Part shown: one piece after another, positions 17,361-25,636 of the stretch
Layout: every line of letters starts with the position of its first letter
Position numbering within the stretch: the first letter of the stretch is position 1
From: CAJXYS01 sp913063035
Lineage (GTDB): Bacteria; Pseudomonadota; Alphaproteobacteria; Rhodobacterales; Rhodobacteraceae
DNA: 64,000 nt
Direction: 5' to 3'
NCBI RefSeq assembly: GCF_050586465.1
Contig: NZ_JBOCEG010000002.1
Coordinates: 372,001-436,000, forward strand
Notes under the pieces: generated by a model
Database searches by the model: none
What the model saw: only the letters and a program-made list of their open reading frames with translations
Told to the model about the DNA's origin: nothing
Made by a program: the position numbers and the translations under genes

Positions 17361-19907
17361 GTGATCCGGGCCATCCTGTCATTCTTCGGGTTCATCTTCA
17401 GCTGGATCACCATCGGTCTGGTGATGGCGGCCTTCACCATCGGGGCCGTGCTCTGGATGTATTCGCGCGACCTGCCGAACCACGAGCAACTGGCGCAATA
17501 CGCGCCGCCCACCATCAGCCGCATCTATTCCGGCGAGGGCCGGCTGATGGACGAGTTCGCGGAAGAGCGGCGTCTCTTTACCGCCTCCGAGGACATCCCC
17601 GAGCTGGTCAAGCACGCCTTCATCTCGGCCGAGGACAAGAATTTCTACATTCACAAGGGCTATGATGCCCGGGGCATGGTCTCGGCGCTGATCGACGCGA
17701 TCCGCACCCGCGGCGAAACGCTGCGCGGCGCCTCGACGATCACGCAGCAGGTGATGAAGAACTTTCTGCTCTCCGGTGACCGCACGGGCGAGCGCAAGAT
17801 CAAGGAGATCATCCTCGCCACCCGCCTCGAGGAAACGCTCAGCAAGGAAGAGATCCTCGAGCTCTACCTCAACGAGATCTTCCTGGGGCAGAACTCCTAC
17901 GGGGTCGCGGCCGCCGCGCAGACCTATTTCAACAAGACCCTCGAAGAGCTGACGCCGGCCGAGGCCGCCTATCTCGCCGCGTTGCCCAAGGCCCCGTCGA
18001 ACTATCATCCCGTCCGCGAAAAGACGGCGGCGATCGACCGGCGCAACTTCGTGCTGCGCGAGATGTTCGAGAACGGCTACATCGACGAAGCGCGCTACCA
18101 GGCGGCGCGGGCCAGCGATCTCGTGACCGTGCAGGGCGGGGCGATCGCCTCCTTCAAGTCGACGCTGCCCCCGCGGGATTATTTCACCGACGAGATCCGC
18201 CGCCAGCTCTCGGACCGCTACAGCGAGGACGAATTCTTCGGCGGCGGGCTTGCGATCCGCGCGACGGTCGACCCGGAGTTGCAGACCGTGGCGGCACGCG
18301 AGCTCCGGGCGGGGCTGGAGAAATACGATCGCGCTCAGGGCGAATGGCGCGGCCCCCTGGCCCGGATCGACCCGGCGAAGCTGGCCGAGGAACGGCTCTG
18401 GCGGGAAGCGCTGCGCGCGGTGGACATGGCGCGCGACATCGCCGGCTGGGCGCCGGCGGTGGTGCTGGACATCGACGGGGCCGAGGCCGTGATCGGCGTC
18501 GAGGGAGTCGAGACGCGCCAGGGCGGGCACCGGATCCCGGCCGGCGACGCCGCCTGGATCGGCGGCGCGCGGCACCCGGCCGACGTGCTGGCGGTGGGCG
18601 ATGTCGTCCATGTGCGCGCCGAGCGCGACGACGCGGGGGAGATCGTCCAGTTCTCGCTGCGCCAGATCCCGGAAATCCAGGGCGGCTTCATGGCGATGGA
18701 CGTCGAGACGGGCCGCGTTCTGGCGATGCAGGGCGGGTTTTCCTACCAGGACTCGGTCTTCAACCGCGCGACCCAGGCGACCCGGCAGCCCGGCTCCGCC
18801 TTCAAGCCGCTGGTTTATGCGGCGGCGCTCGATTCCGGCTACACGCCGGCCACGATCGTGATCGACGCGCCCATCGAGGTCGAGACCGCCGACGGCATCT
18901 GGCGGCCGCGCAACGCGAGCCGCAAGTTCTACGGGCCGACGCCGCTGCGCACCGGCATCGAGCGGTCGCGGAACCTGATGACGATCCGGCTGGCCCAGGA
19001 AATCGGCATGGAGACCGTCGCGGAATATGCCGAGCGCTTCGGCGTCTACGAGGATTTGCAGCCTTACCTCGCCAATGCGCTGGGCAGCCAGGAGACCACG
19101 CTCTTCGACATGGTGGCGGCCTATGCGATGTTCGCCAATGGCGGCGAACGGGTCGAGCCCACGCTGGTCGACCGGGTGCAGGATCGCTGGGGGCGCACCA
19201 TCTACCGCCACGACAATCGGGACTGCCTCGACTGCCGCAGCCCGCGGCTGAGCCGGGGCGAGCCGCCGACGCTGGTCTCGAACCGGACGCGCGTGATCGA
19301 CGCGATCACCGCGCACCAGCTGCGCTCGATGATGACGGGGGTCGTCCAGCGCGGCACCGCCGCCGGGCGGGTGAACCTCGGCGTGCCCACGGCGGGCAAG
19401 ACCGGCACCACCAACGATGCCAAGGACGTCTGGTTCATCGGCTTCACCTCCAACATCGTGGCGGGCTGCTACATGGGCATGGACCGGCCCAAGCCGCTGG
19501 GGCGCGGGGCCTTTGGCGGGTCCATGTGCGCACCGGTCTTCAACGCCTTCATGCAGAGGGCGGTGGACCTTTACGGTGGCTCCAGCTTCAAGACGCCGCC
19601 GGGCGGGCGCTACGTCAAGATCGACCGCTACACCGGCGAGCGCCTGCCGAACGATGCCAGCGGGCCGAACGTGGTGGCCGAGTATTTCCGCGAGGGCGAC
19701 GAGCCGCTCTACGGCGTTCTGAACGTCGTGGACGGCGGTTTCGCGATGGGATCCAACCTGCCGATGTTCAATCCCGGCGAAGAGCCCGGCCGCCGCGATG
19801 AAGAGGGGCTCGACGGCCTGGCGCGCGACGGCACCGCCGGGGACGGTGGCGCGCAGGGCGGCAACACGACGAGCTTCGGCTCGATGTCGGCGGGCGGACT
19901 CTACTGA
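17361..19907 (+). CDS. mrcA: Penicillin-binding protein 1A (bifunctional transglycosylase/transpeptidase)
   Basis: An 848-residue class A PBP that polymerises and cross-links peptidoglycan. One membrane segment (about 10-32), a GT51 glycosyltransferase domain (about 55-230) with catalytic Glu91 in AEDKNFY, an OB-like insert (about 330-430), and a transpeptidase domain (about 440-720) with nucleophile Ser479 in SAFK, the SRN motif, and KTGT starting at Lys680. The start codon is GTG, preceded by AAAGGGG. The C-terminal tail is Gly/Asp-rich and probably disordered. A cell-wall partner of the upstream amidase. Confidence 0.97.
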   Translation: MIRAILSFFGFIFSWITIGLVMAAFTIGAVLWMYSRDLPNHEQLAQYAPPTISRIYSGEGRLMDEFAEERRLFTASEDIPELVKHAFISAEDKNFYIHKGYDARGMVSALIDAIRTRGETLRGASTITQQVMKNFLLSGDRTGERKIKEIILATRLEETLSKEEILELYLNEIFLGQNSYGVAAAAQTYFNKTLEELTPAEAAYLAALPKAPSNYHPVREKTAAIDRRNFVLREMFENGYIDEARYQAARASDLVTVQGGAIASFKSTLPPRDYFTDEIRRQLSDRYSEDEFFGGGLAIRATVDPELQTVAARELRAGLEKYDRAQGEWRGPLARIDPAKLAEERLWREALRAVDMARDIAGWAPAVVLDIDGAEAVIGVEGVETRQGGHRIPAGDAAWIGGARHPADVLAVGDVVHVRAERDDAGEIVQFSLRQIPEIQGGFMAMDVETGRVLAMQGGFSYQDSVFNRATQATRQPGSAFKPLVYAAALDSGYTPATIVIDAPIEVETADGIWRPRNASRKFYGPTPLRTGIERSRNLMTIRLAQEIGMETVAEYAERFGVYEDLQPYLANALGSQETTLFDMVAAYAMFANGGERVEPTLVDRVQDRWGRTIYRHDNRDCLDCRSPRLSRGEPPTLVSNRTRVIDAITAHQLRSMMTGVVQRGTAAGRVNLGVPTAGKTGTTNDAKDVWFIGFTSNIVAGCYMGMDRPKPLGRGAFGGSMCAPVFNAFMQRAVDLYGGSSFKTPPGGRYVKIDRYTGERLPNDASGPNVVAEYFREGDEPLYGVLNVVDGGFAMGSNLPMFNPGEEPGRRDEEGLDGLARDGTAGDGGAQGGNTTSFGSMSAGGLY

Positions 19908-19986
19908 CCGGCGGCCGGGGTTGCCGCGACCCCGGTGCGGGATTACAACCGGCGTCTGACAGATCCTTGCCAGGAGTGGCCCCCCC

Positions 19987-21114
19987 ATGCGTGCCGAGGC
20001 GCAGAACACCGTCGAGAAGATCGAGAAATCGCTGGAGCTTCTGAAGCAGCGCGTGGGCTGGGAGACGGCCGGGCACCGCCTGGAAGAATTCAACGCGATG
20101 ACCGAGGATCCGGAGCTCTGGAACGATCCGGCCCGCGCCCAGAAGCTGATGCGCGACCGCCAGCAGCTCGTCGACGCGATCGACACCGTCAAGGGCATCG
20201 CGCAGGATCTCGAGGACAATGTCGAGCTTATCGACATGGGCGAGGCCGAAGGCGACGAGGACGTCATCAAGGAGGCCGAGACGGCGCTGAAGGCGCTGGC
20301 CGAGAAGGCGGCGCAGAAAGAGATCGAGGCGCTGCTCGACGGCGAGGCCGACGGCAACGATACCTATCTCGAGATCAACGCCGGCGCCGGCGGCACCGAG
20401 AGCTGCGACTGGGCGGCGATGCTGGCGCGGATGTATGTGCGCTGGGCCGAGGCCCATGGCTACAAGGTCGAGCTGCAGGCCGAGAGCGCCGGCGACGAGG
20501 CCGGCATCCGCTCGGCCACCTACAAGATCAGCGGCCCGAACGCCTATGGCTGGCTGAAATCCGAATCCGGCGTGCACCGCCTGGTGCGGATCTCGCCCTA
20601 TGACAGCGCGGCGCGCCGGCATACCTCCTTCAGCTCGGTCTGGGTCTACCCGGTGGTGGACGACAACATCGAGATCGAGGTGAACCCCGCCGATATCCGC
20701 GTCGACACCTACCGCAGTTCCGGCGCGGGCGGCCAGCACGTGAACACGACGGACTCGGCGGTGCGGATCACCCACATCCCCACCGGCATCGTCGTCACCA
20801 GTTCCGAGAAATCCCAGCACCAGAACCGCGACATCGCCATGAAGGCGCTGAAATCGCGGCTCTACCAGATGGAGCTGGAAAAGCGCACCGCCTCCATCCA
20901 GGAGGCGCACGAGGCCAAGGGCGAAGCGGGCTGGGGCAACCAGATCCGCTCTTACGTGCTGCAGCCCTACCAGATGGTGAAGGACCTGCGCACCGGCGTG
21001 GAGACCTCGGACACCTCCGGCGTGCTCGACGGCGATCTCGACCGGTTCATGGCCGCGACGCTGGCGCTGGACGTCACCGGCAAGTCCCGCGCCGAGGCCC
21101 AGGCGGATGCCTGA
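19987..21114 (+). CDS. prfB: Peptide chain release factor 2
   Basis: A 375-residue factor that terminates translation at UAA and UGA. The catalytic GGQ is at 248-250 (SSGAGGQHVNTT). The stop-codon recognition tripeptide, SPF in E. coli RF2, reads Ser-Pro-Tyr at 203-205 (ISPYDSAARRHTSF). The gene is read in one frame throughout: the programmed +1 frameshift found early in many prfB genes (CUUUGA near codon 25) is absent. The start is ATG, 80 nt after the PBP1A gene. Confidence 0.97.
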   Translation: MRAEAQNTVEKIEKSLELLKQRVGWETAGHRLEEFNAMTEDPELWNDPARAQKLMRDRQQLVDAIDTVKGIAQDLEDNVELIDMGEAEGDEDVIKEAETALKALAEKAAQKEIEALLDGEADGNDTYLEINAGAGGTESCDWAAMLARMYVRWAEAHGYKVELQAESAGDEAGIRSATYKISGPNAYGWLKSESGVHRLVRISPYDSAARRHTSFSSVWVYPVVDDNIEIEVNPADIRVDTYRSSGAGGQHVNTTDSAVRITHIPTGIVVTSSEKSQHQNRDIAMKALKSRLYQMELEKRTASIQEAHEAKGEAGWGNQIRSYVLQPYQMVKDLRTGVETSDTSGVLDGDLDRFMAATLALDVTGKSRAEAQADA

Positions 21115-21286
21115 CCACCCGGCGCGACCCGCCCCGGACCCACGCAAGCAAATGATCGGCAAGGCCCCCGGCGCCTGATCCGGGCGGGCCCGTCTTTGCA
21201 CGGCCACAGCCCCGGCCCGCGGCAGGGGGCTTGACCGAACCGGGCGGCGGCGAAATCATCCTTCTATACAGAGGGAGGACGACGAC

Positions 21287-22081
21287 ATGACCGATACCGC
21301 GCCCGCAGCGCCCTCGGCGCCGCCAGAGATCCGCGAGGTCTCCACCGCCGACATCGCCGAGGCGCTGCGGCTGGGATGGCGGGATTTCACCCGCGCGCCG
21401 GCCTTCGGGCTGTTCTTCAGCGGCGTCTACGTGCTTGGCGGCATGGCGCTGTTCCTGCTGCTGGTGCCGCCTGGCAACCTGGTCTGGGCGCTGCCGCTGA
21501 TGGTGGCCTTTCCGCTGATCGCGCCCTTCGCGGCGGTCGGGCTCTACGAGGTCAGCCGCCGGCTCGAAGCCGGGGCCGACCTGCCCTGGGGCGAGGTTCT
21601 GGGCGTCGTGCTGCGCGAGAAGAACCGCCAGATCCCGTCCATGTCGACGGTGATCATCTTCATCTTCCTGGTCTGGGTGTTCATCGGCCACATGATCTTC
21701 GCGCTGTTCATGGGGCTGCAGGTGATGACGAACGTTTCGACCTCTTTCGAGGTGTTCCTCACCGCCAACGGGCTGAGCATGCTGGCCGTCGGCTCGGCGA
21801 TCGGCGCCGGCTTCGCCTTCGTGCTGTTCTCGGTCACCGTGGTGTCGCTGCCGATGCTGCTCGACCGCGAACTGGATTTCGTGACGGCGATGATCGCGAG
21901 TTTCTCGCTGGTGACGCGGAACTTCCCGGTGATGATGATCTGGGCGGGGCTGATCGTCGCCAGCCTGGCCGTGGGGATGCTGCCCTTCTTCCTGGGGCTG
22001 TTCGTCGCGCTGCCGGTGCTGGGGCACGCGACCTGGCATCTCTACCGCCGGGCGGTGACCTTCGCGGACGCGCCGGCCTGA
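21287..22081 (+). CDS. DUF2189 family multispanning membrane protein
   Basis: A 264-residue inner-membrane protein with a short cytosolic N-terminus (about 1-35, Pro/Ala-rich) and about six hydrophobic helices (about 40-62, 66-88, 115-140, 160-185, 203-222, 225-250). The RLGWRDFTRAP start of the first conserved segment and the PFAAVGLYEVSRRLE motif at about 80-94 match DUF2189. The function is unknown. AGAGGGAGGA precedes the ATG. It ends 100 nt before the convergent bactofilin gene, with a perfect hairpin between. Confidence 0.85.
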   Translation: MTDTAPAAPSAPPEIREVSTADIAEALRLGWRDFTRAPAFGLFFSGVYVLGGMALFLLLVPPGNLVWALPLMVAFPLIAPFAAVGLYEVSRRLEAGADLPWGEVLGVVLREKNRQIPSMSTVIIFIFLVWVFIGHMIFALFMGLQVMTNVSTSFEVFLTANGLSMLAVGSAIGAGFAFVLFSVTVVSLPMLLDRELDFVTAMIASFSLVTRNFPVMMIWAGLIVASLAVGMLPFFLGLFVALPVLGHATWHLYRRAVTFADAPA

Positions 22082-22130
22082 ACGGGGGGCAGGCCCGTCG
22101 CGCGGCGGCTGTCCGGCCGGGGCAGATACA

Positions 22131-22156
22131 ATTTGCGCGCCCGAAGGCGCGCAAAT
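22131..22156 (-). terminator. UUCG-capped hairpin between DUF2189 gene and bactofilin gene
   Basis: A perfect 11-bp stem (22131-22141 with 22146-22156). On the minus strand the loop is TTCG closed by C-G, an extra-stable UUCG tetraloop, and the 3' arm ends in AAAT then TGTATC. It lies 26 nt after the bactofilin stop, so it most likely ends the M23-bactofilin transcript. Confidence 0.75.
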
Positions 22157-22181
22157 CCGTCCATTGCGTGGGTGCGCGGTC

Positions 22182-22766
22182 TCAGCCGTTCTTGGCGCTG
22201 CCGCCCGACTGACCGCCGCCCGTGCCCGTGCCGGCCGGCTGCTGCGCCTTGGCGGCCGGCTGGCCGCCGCCCTGCGCCGGCTGCTGTGTCTTGGCGCCGC
22301 CGCCGCCGTTGTTCAGCGGATCGTCCTGGCGCTGGACCGAGCCCTCGAAATGGGCACCGCTCTCGATGGCGATGGTCTTGTGGATGATGTCGCCCTCGAC
22401 CCGGGCGGTGGAGGTGAGGCGCACCTTGAGGCCGCGCACGCGTCCGACCACGCGGCCGTTGACGACCACGTCGTCGGCGACGACCTCGCCCTTGATGGTC
22501 GCGCCCTCGCCGACGGTCAGCATATGGGCGCGGATGTCGCCCTCGACATTGCCCTCGACCTGGATGTCGCCGGTGGTCCGGAGGTTCCCCTTGATCGTCA
22601 GGTCGGACGACAGGACCGACGGCGACGGCTTCGGCTTGGTCGAATGCGGCGCCGCGGATCCGGTATCGGCGGCCGGCTTCGGCGCGGTCGCGGACTCGGT
22701 TTTCGAAGTCTCCGTCTCGCCCGCCTGCTTGGGACCGGGCTCGTTGATTCTACTTTTGGAAAACAT
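22182..22766 (-). CDS. Bactofilin (polymerising cytoskeletal protein)
   Basis: A 194-residue protein with a central bactofilin domain (about 52-150) made of short beta-helix repeats (DLTIKGNLRTTGDIQVEGNV and onward), flanked by a disordered N-terminus and a Gly/Gln/Pro-rich C-terminal tail. Bactofilins form nucleotide-free filaments at membranes and localise cell-wall enzymes. Its ATG lies inside the 3' end of the M23 peptidase gene (17-nt overlap), so the two are translationally coupled. The pair matches the known BacA-LmdC arrangement of alphaproteobacteria that controls stalk or bud morphology. Confidence 0.93.
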   Translation of the reverse strand: MFSKSRINEPGPKQAGETETSKTESATAPKPAADTGSAAPHSTKPKPSPSVLSSDLTIKGNLRTTGDIQVEGNVEGDIRAHMLTVGEGATIKGEVVADDVVVNGRVVGRVRGLKVRLTSTARVEGDIIHKTIAIESGAHFEGSVQRQDDPLNNGGGGAKTQQPAQGGGQPAAKAQQPAGTGTGGGQSGGSAKNG

Positions 22767-24078
22767 TTCTCGCAGCCTTGATGTATGTCATCGGATTGAC
22801 GGCCTTCCCGCCGACCCGGACTTCATAGTGGAGGTGAGTGCCGGTCGACCGGCCCGTGTTTCCCATATCACCGATCCGGTCGCCACGCGATACCCTTTGC
22901 CCGACCTTGACGCGAATCCGGCTCAGATGGCCGTAGCGGGTTTCATAGCCGAGGCTGTGGCGGATCTTCACCAGCTTGCCATAGCCCGACAGCCAGCCGG
23001 CAAAGGTGACCACGCCGTCGGCGGTGGTGTGGATCCCGGTGCCATGCGGGCTGGCAAGGTCGATGCCCTCATGCATGCGCCCGTTGCGCGGCCCGTAGCC
23101 CGAGGTGAAGCGGTAGCCGGCCTTGACCGGGAAATCCAGCGGCGCGCGGTCGACCGCCAGCCGGTAGAGATTGATCTCGTCGAGCCGGCCCAGCAGCGCG
23201 TTGACGCGGCGCGTCGTGGCGTCGGGCGGCGTGCCCTTGGTCGAGTAGGAGATCGGCGTCAGCGGGCCGCCCTGGCCCGAATAGCTCCGGCGGACATCCT
23301 CGATAAGTTTGTCGGCGGGAATGCCGGCGCTCTCGAACATCTTGTCGAGCGGTTCGAGCGAGACCGACACCGCCTCCTCGAGCCGCGAGAAGATGCGGTT
23401 GTTGCGCTCCTCGGTCAGGCGGGCCTGCATCTGCAGCGAATCCACCCGTTCTGCCAGGCTCATCGCCTCGGCGGCGATGCCGTCGCGCTGGGCCGCGGTA
23501 TCCGTCAGCGCCGCGGCCACCACGTCGAGCGTGTTGGCAAGCTCGGCGTTCCGGCCGGCCACGCTGCTGGTGGCGCCGGTGACCTCGGCCAGCTCGGTTT
23601 CCAGCGCCGCGACGCGTTCCAGCGCGGTGTCGCGTTCACGGATCGTGCGGCGCAGGGTTTTCTGGATCACCTCGATCCCGGTCTCCAGCTCGCGCCGGCG
23701 ATCCTCGGAGGCCAGCAGTTCCTCCTGCTGGGTCGAAACCTGTTCGAGCGCCACGTAGAAGCGATCCTGGGCGCGCTGGGCCTCCTCGGCGCGGGCATCG
23801 CGCGCCAGCGCCAGTTCGTTCAGCCGGGTCTCGTAGATCTCGCGTTCGCGCTGGGCCTGTTCGCGGACGCTGTCGGTGCCGACGAAGTCCATCAGCAGGA
23901 CGGCGGTGGCAAGGATGGTCCAGGCGACGAAGGCGCCGCCGCCCGCGAGCATGGCGGCCTGGGTCGAGGATTTGAGCCGGACATAGCGCGTGGCCTGGTC
24001 GGATCGAAGAAAGAGCCGCTGTTCCGGCAGATGCTTTTCCAGCAGCAGGTGAATCTTCCGTTTCAGACGTGAAGCCAA
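22750..24078 (-). CDS. M23-family peptidoglycan endopeptidase, LmdC-like, partner of bactofilin
   Basis: A membrane-anchored protein: cytosolic N-terminus about 40 residues, one membrane segment near residues 42-64, a long periplasmic coiled coil (about 70-240) and a C-terminal LytM/M23 domain with HEGIDLASPHG, RYGHLS and HLHYEV zinc/catalytic motifs, all intact. It probably cleaves peptide cross-links where bactofilin recruits it. No ATG is available near the start; I chose the TTG at 24078 (GGGGA 8 nt upstream), while another TTG at 24102 in the same frame has no ribosome-binding site. The 3' end overlaps the bactofilin gene by 17 nt. Confidence 0.9.
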   Translation of the reverse strand: MASRLKRKIHLLLEKHLPEQRLFLRSDQATRYVRLKSSTQAAMLAGGGAFVAWTILATAVLLMDFVGTDSVREQAQREREIYETRLNELALARDARAEEAQRAQDRFYVALEQVSTQQEELLASEDRRRELETGIEVIQKTLRRTIRERDTALERVAALETELAEVTGATSSVAGRNAELANTLDVVAAALTDTAAQRDGIAAEAMSLAERVDSLQMQARLTEERNNRIFSRLEEAVSVSLEPLDKMFESAGIPADKLIEDVRRSYSGQGGPLTPISYSTKGTPPDATTRRVNALLGRLDEINLYRLAVDRAPLDFPVKAGYRFTSGYGPRNGRMHEGIDLASPHGTGIHTTADGVVTFAGWLSGYGKLVKIRHSLGYETRYGHLSRIRVKVGQRVSRGDRIGDMGNTGRSTGTHLHYEVRVGGKAVNPMTYIKAARNVFQK

Positions 24079-24140
24079 GAGCTCTGTCCCCGTTTCCCCC
24101 AAGCGTGGCGCAGGACGTTCATCCCCTGTCGCGCCGGTTC

Positions 24141-24156
24141 GTGGTTACTTAACCAC
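24141..24156. promoter_or_regulatory. Palindrome in the M23-bactofilin promoter region
   Basis: GTGGTTA (24141-24147) and TAACCAC (24150-24156) form a perfect 7-bp inverted repeat around CT, 63 nt upstream of the TTG start. It is embedded in AT-richer DNA (24141-24185) where the promoter should be, so an operator is plausible. No regulator is identified. Confidence 0.4.
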
Positions 24157-24239
24157 GCGGTATTGCGCAAGATTTTTGACCAATTTGCACAGGTGGGACG
24201 GCAAACCGGCGAATTCCTGCCGAAACCTTAAGCACCGGG

Positions 24240-25061
24240 TTAGCTGGCGTCCCCCTCGGTCAGGGGCCAGTAAAAATCGGGCGGCAGCCCGGCCTCGGCG
24301 CGCTTTTCCTCGTTGAAGGGGGGCTTGAGCGCGCCCTTGAAATAGGTTCGCACGAGGTCGTGGAAGACCGTCTTCGGATCGCGGTCATGGCGTCCGCACA
24401 GGAAATGGAACCACTTCGAGCCATAGGCGACATGGCTCACTTCCTCGGCGTAGATCGTCTCCAGCGCGGCGACGGCCTCGGCGTCGCCGGCCTTGCGGAA
24501 GATATCGATCATGCCCGGCGTCACGTCGAGCCCGCGCGCCTCCAGCACCATGGGCACCACGGCGAGCCGGCCCATCAGGTCGGCGGCGGTGTCCTCGGCG
24601 GCACGCCACATGCCGGCATGAGCGGGCAGGGCGCCGTAATGGCTTCCGAGCCGTTCGAGACAGTCCGAGACAAGGTTGAAATGCTTGGATTCCTCGTCCG
24701 CCGCCTTGGCCCAGTCGTCGAAGAAGCCCATGGGCATCGGCACGTCCGGAAAGCGCGCGATGATGTCCCAGTGCAGGTCGACGGCGTTCAGTTCGATATG
24801 CGCGATGGCGTGCAGGATCGCGATCCGGCCCTCGGGGCTGCCGGGGCGCCGGCGCGGCACCTCGCGGGGTGACAGGAGCGCGGGCTTCTCGGGCCGCGCC
24901 GGGCGCGGCGGCGGGTCGGCGCGGCCGACCGGCAAGGGCGTGCCGGCCTCGCGCGCGGCGAACCAGCGCGCCGCGTGGGCCCGCGAGAGCGCCGTCTTGG
25001 CGCGCCCGTCGGCGGTGGTCAGAACCTCCACCGCCATCTCTGCAAGCGTGTCGGCGGTCAC
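24240..25061 (-). CDS. DUF455 family ferritin-like protein
   Basis: A 273-residue protein whose core (about 75-245) is a four-helix ferritin-like bundle. Candidate di-metal ligands are in AHIELNAVDLHWD (Glu and His), DEESKHF, EARGLDVTP and AEEVSHVAYG, the ExxH-type pattern of this superfamily. Homologues include putative tRNA- or lipid-modifying oxygenases, but the substrate is unknown, so none is claimed. It starts inside the bcp stop codon (ATGA, 4-nt overlap) and is therefore co-translated with a peroxiredoxin, which fits an oxygen- or peroxide-linked role. Confidence 0.85.
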   Translation of the reverse strand: MTADTLAEMAVEVLTTADGRAKTALSRAHAARWFAAREAGTPLPVGRADPPPRPARPEKPALLSPREVPRRRPGSPEGRIAILHAIAHIELNAVDLHWDIIARFPDVPMPMGFFDDWAKAADEESKHFNLVSDCLERLGSHYGALPAHAGMWRAAEDTAADLMGRLAVVPMVLEARGLDVTPGMIDIFRKAGDAEAVAALETIYAEEVSHVAYGSKWFHFLCGRHDRDPKTVFHDLVRTYFKGALKPPFNEEKRAEAGLPPDFYWPLTEGDAS

Positions 25062-25519
25062 AGGGCGCGGACCGCGTCCAGCACCTCCTCGACGTGGCCC
25101 GGCACCTTCACCTTGCGCCAGACCCGCGCGACGCGGCCCGCGCCGTCGATGAGGAAGGTCGCGCGCTCGATGCCCATGAAGCTCTTGCCGTACATCTTCT
25201 TCTCGGTCCAGACGCCGTAGCGTTCACAGACATCGCCCTCTTCGTCAGAGAGCAGCGCCACCCCGAGATCGTATTTCGAGACGAATTTCTCGTGCTTGGC
25301 GACGCTGTCCTTCGACACGCCCAGCACCACGGCACCGGCGGCCGCGAAGGCGTCGGCGTGCTCGGTGAATCCGAGTGCTTCCTTGGTGCAGCCCGACGTG
25401 TCGTCGCGCGGGTAGAAATACAGAACAACCGCCTTCGGCTGCAAAGCCGACAGCGTCACCATGTCTCCGCCGTCGCGCGGCAGCGTGAAATCCGGCGCGA
25501 TCTCGCCTACATCTGGCAT
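25058..25519 (-). CDS. bcp: Thioredoxin-dependent peroxiredoxin, Bcp/PrxQ type
   Basis: A 153-residue enzyme reducing hydrogen and organic peroxides. The peroxidatic Cys44 lies in YPRDDTSGCTKEA. The resolving cysteine that many Bcp proteins have five residues later is replaced (Leu49); the only other cysteine seen is Cys98 in EGDVCERYG, so resolution is either through Cys98 or by a 1-Cys mechanism. The start MPDVGEIAPDFTLP is the family N-terminus. First gene of a two-gene unit with the DUF455 gene; divergent from the AsmA-like gene across 117 bp. Confidence 0.95.
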   Translation of the reverse strand: MPDVGEIAPDFTLPRDGGDMVTLSALQPKAVVLYFYPRDDTSGCTKEALGFTEHADAFAAAGAVVLGVSKDSVAKHEKFVSKYDLGVALLSDEEGDVCERYGVWTEKKMYGKSFMGIERATFLIDGAGRVARVWRKVKVPGHVEEVLDAVRAL

Positions 25520-25636
25520 GGGTAGCCCCCTGTTGACCCGAGTTTGATTGTCCTTGGAGTCCTAGTTCGAATAAATGGAAGGAAAGGGCAAGAGGGCTGG
25601 CCGCCCTGGCGCGGAGAGGCGCCGGACACCGCGGAT

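Noticed and set aside
17379..20357. A 992-codon antisense ORF (minus strand) over mrcA and prfB
   Set aside because: It is a by-product of high GC content: composition is Arg/His/Ala/Gly-rich, no domain is visible, and the plus strand encodes complete PBP1A and RF2.
24228..24242. CtrA-like site TTAA-N7-GTTA before the M23-bactofilin genes
   Set aside because: One half-site mismatches the consensus and the second half is the DUF455 stop codon, so chance is the better explanation.
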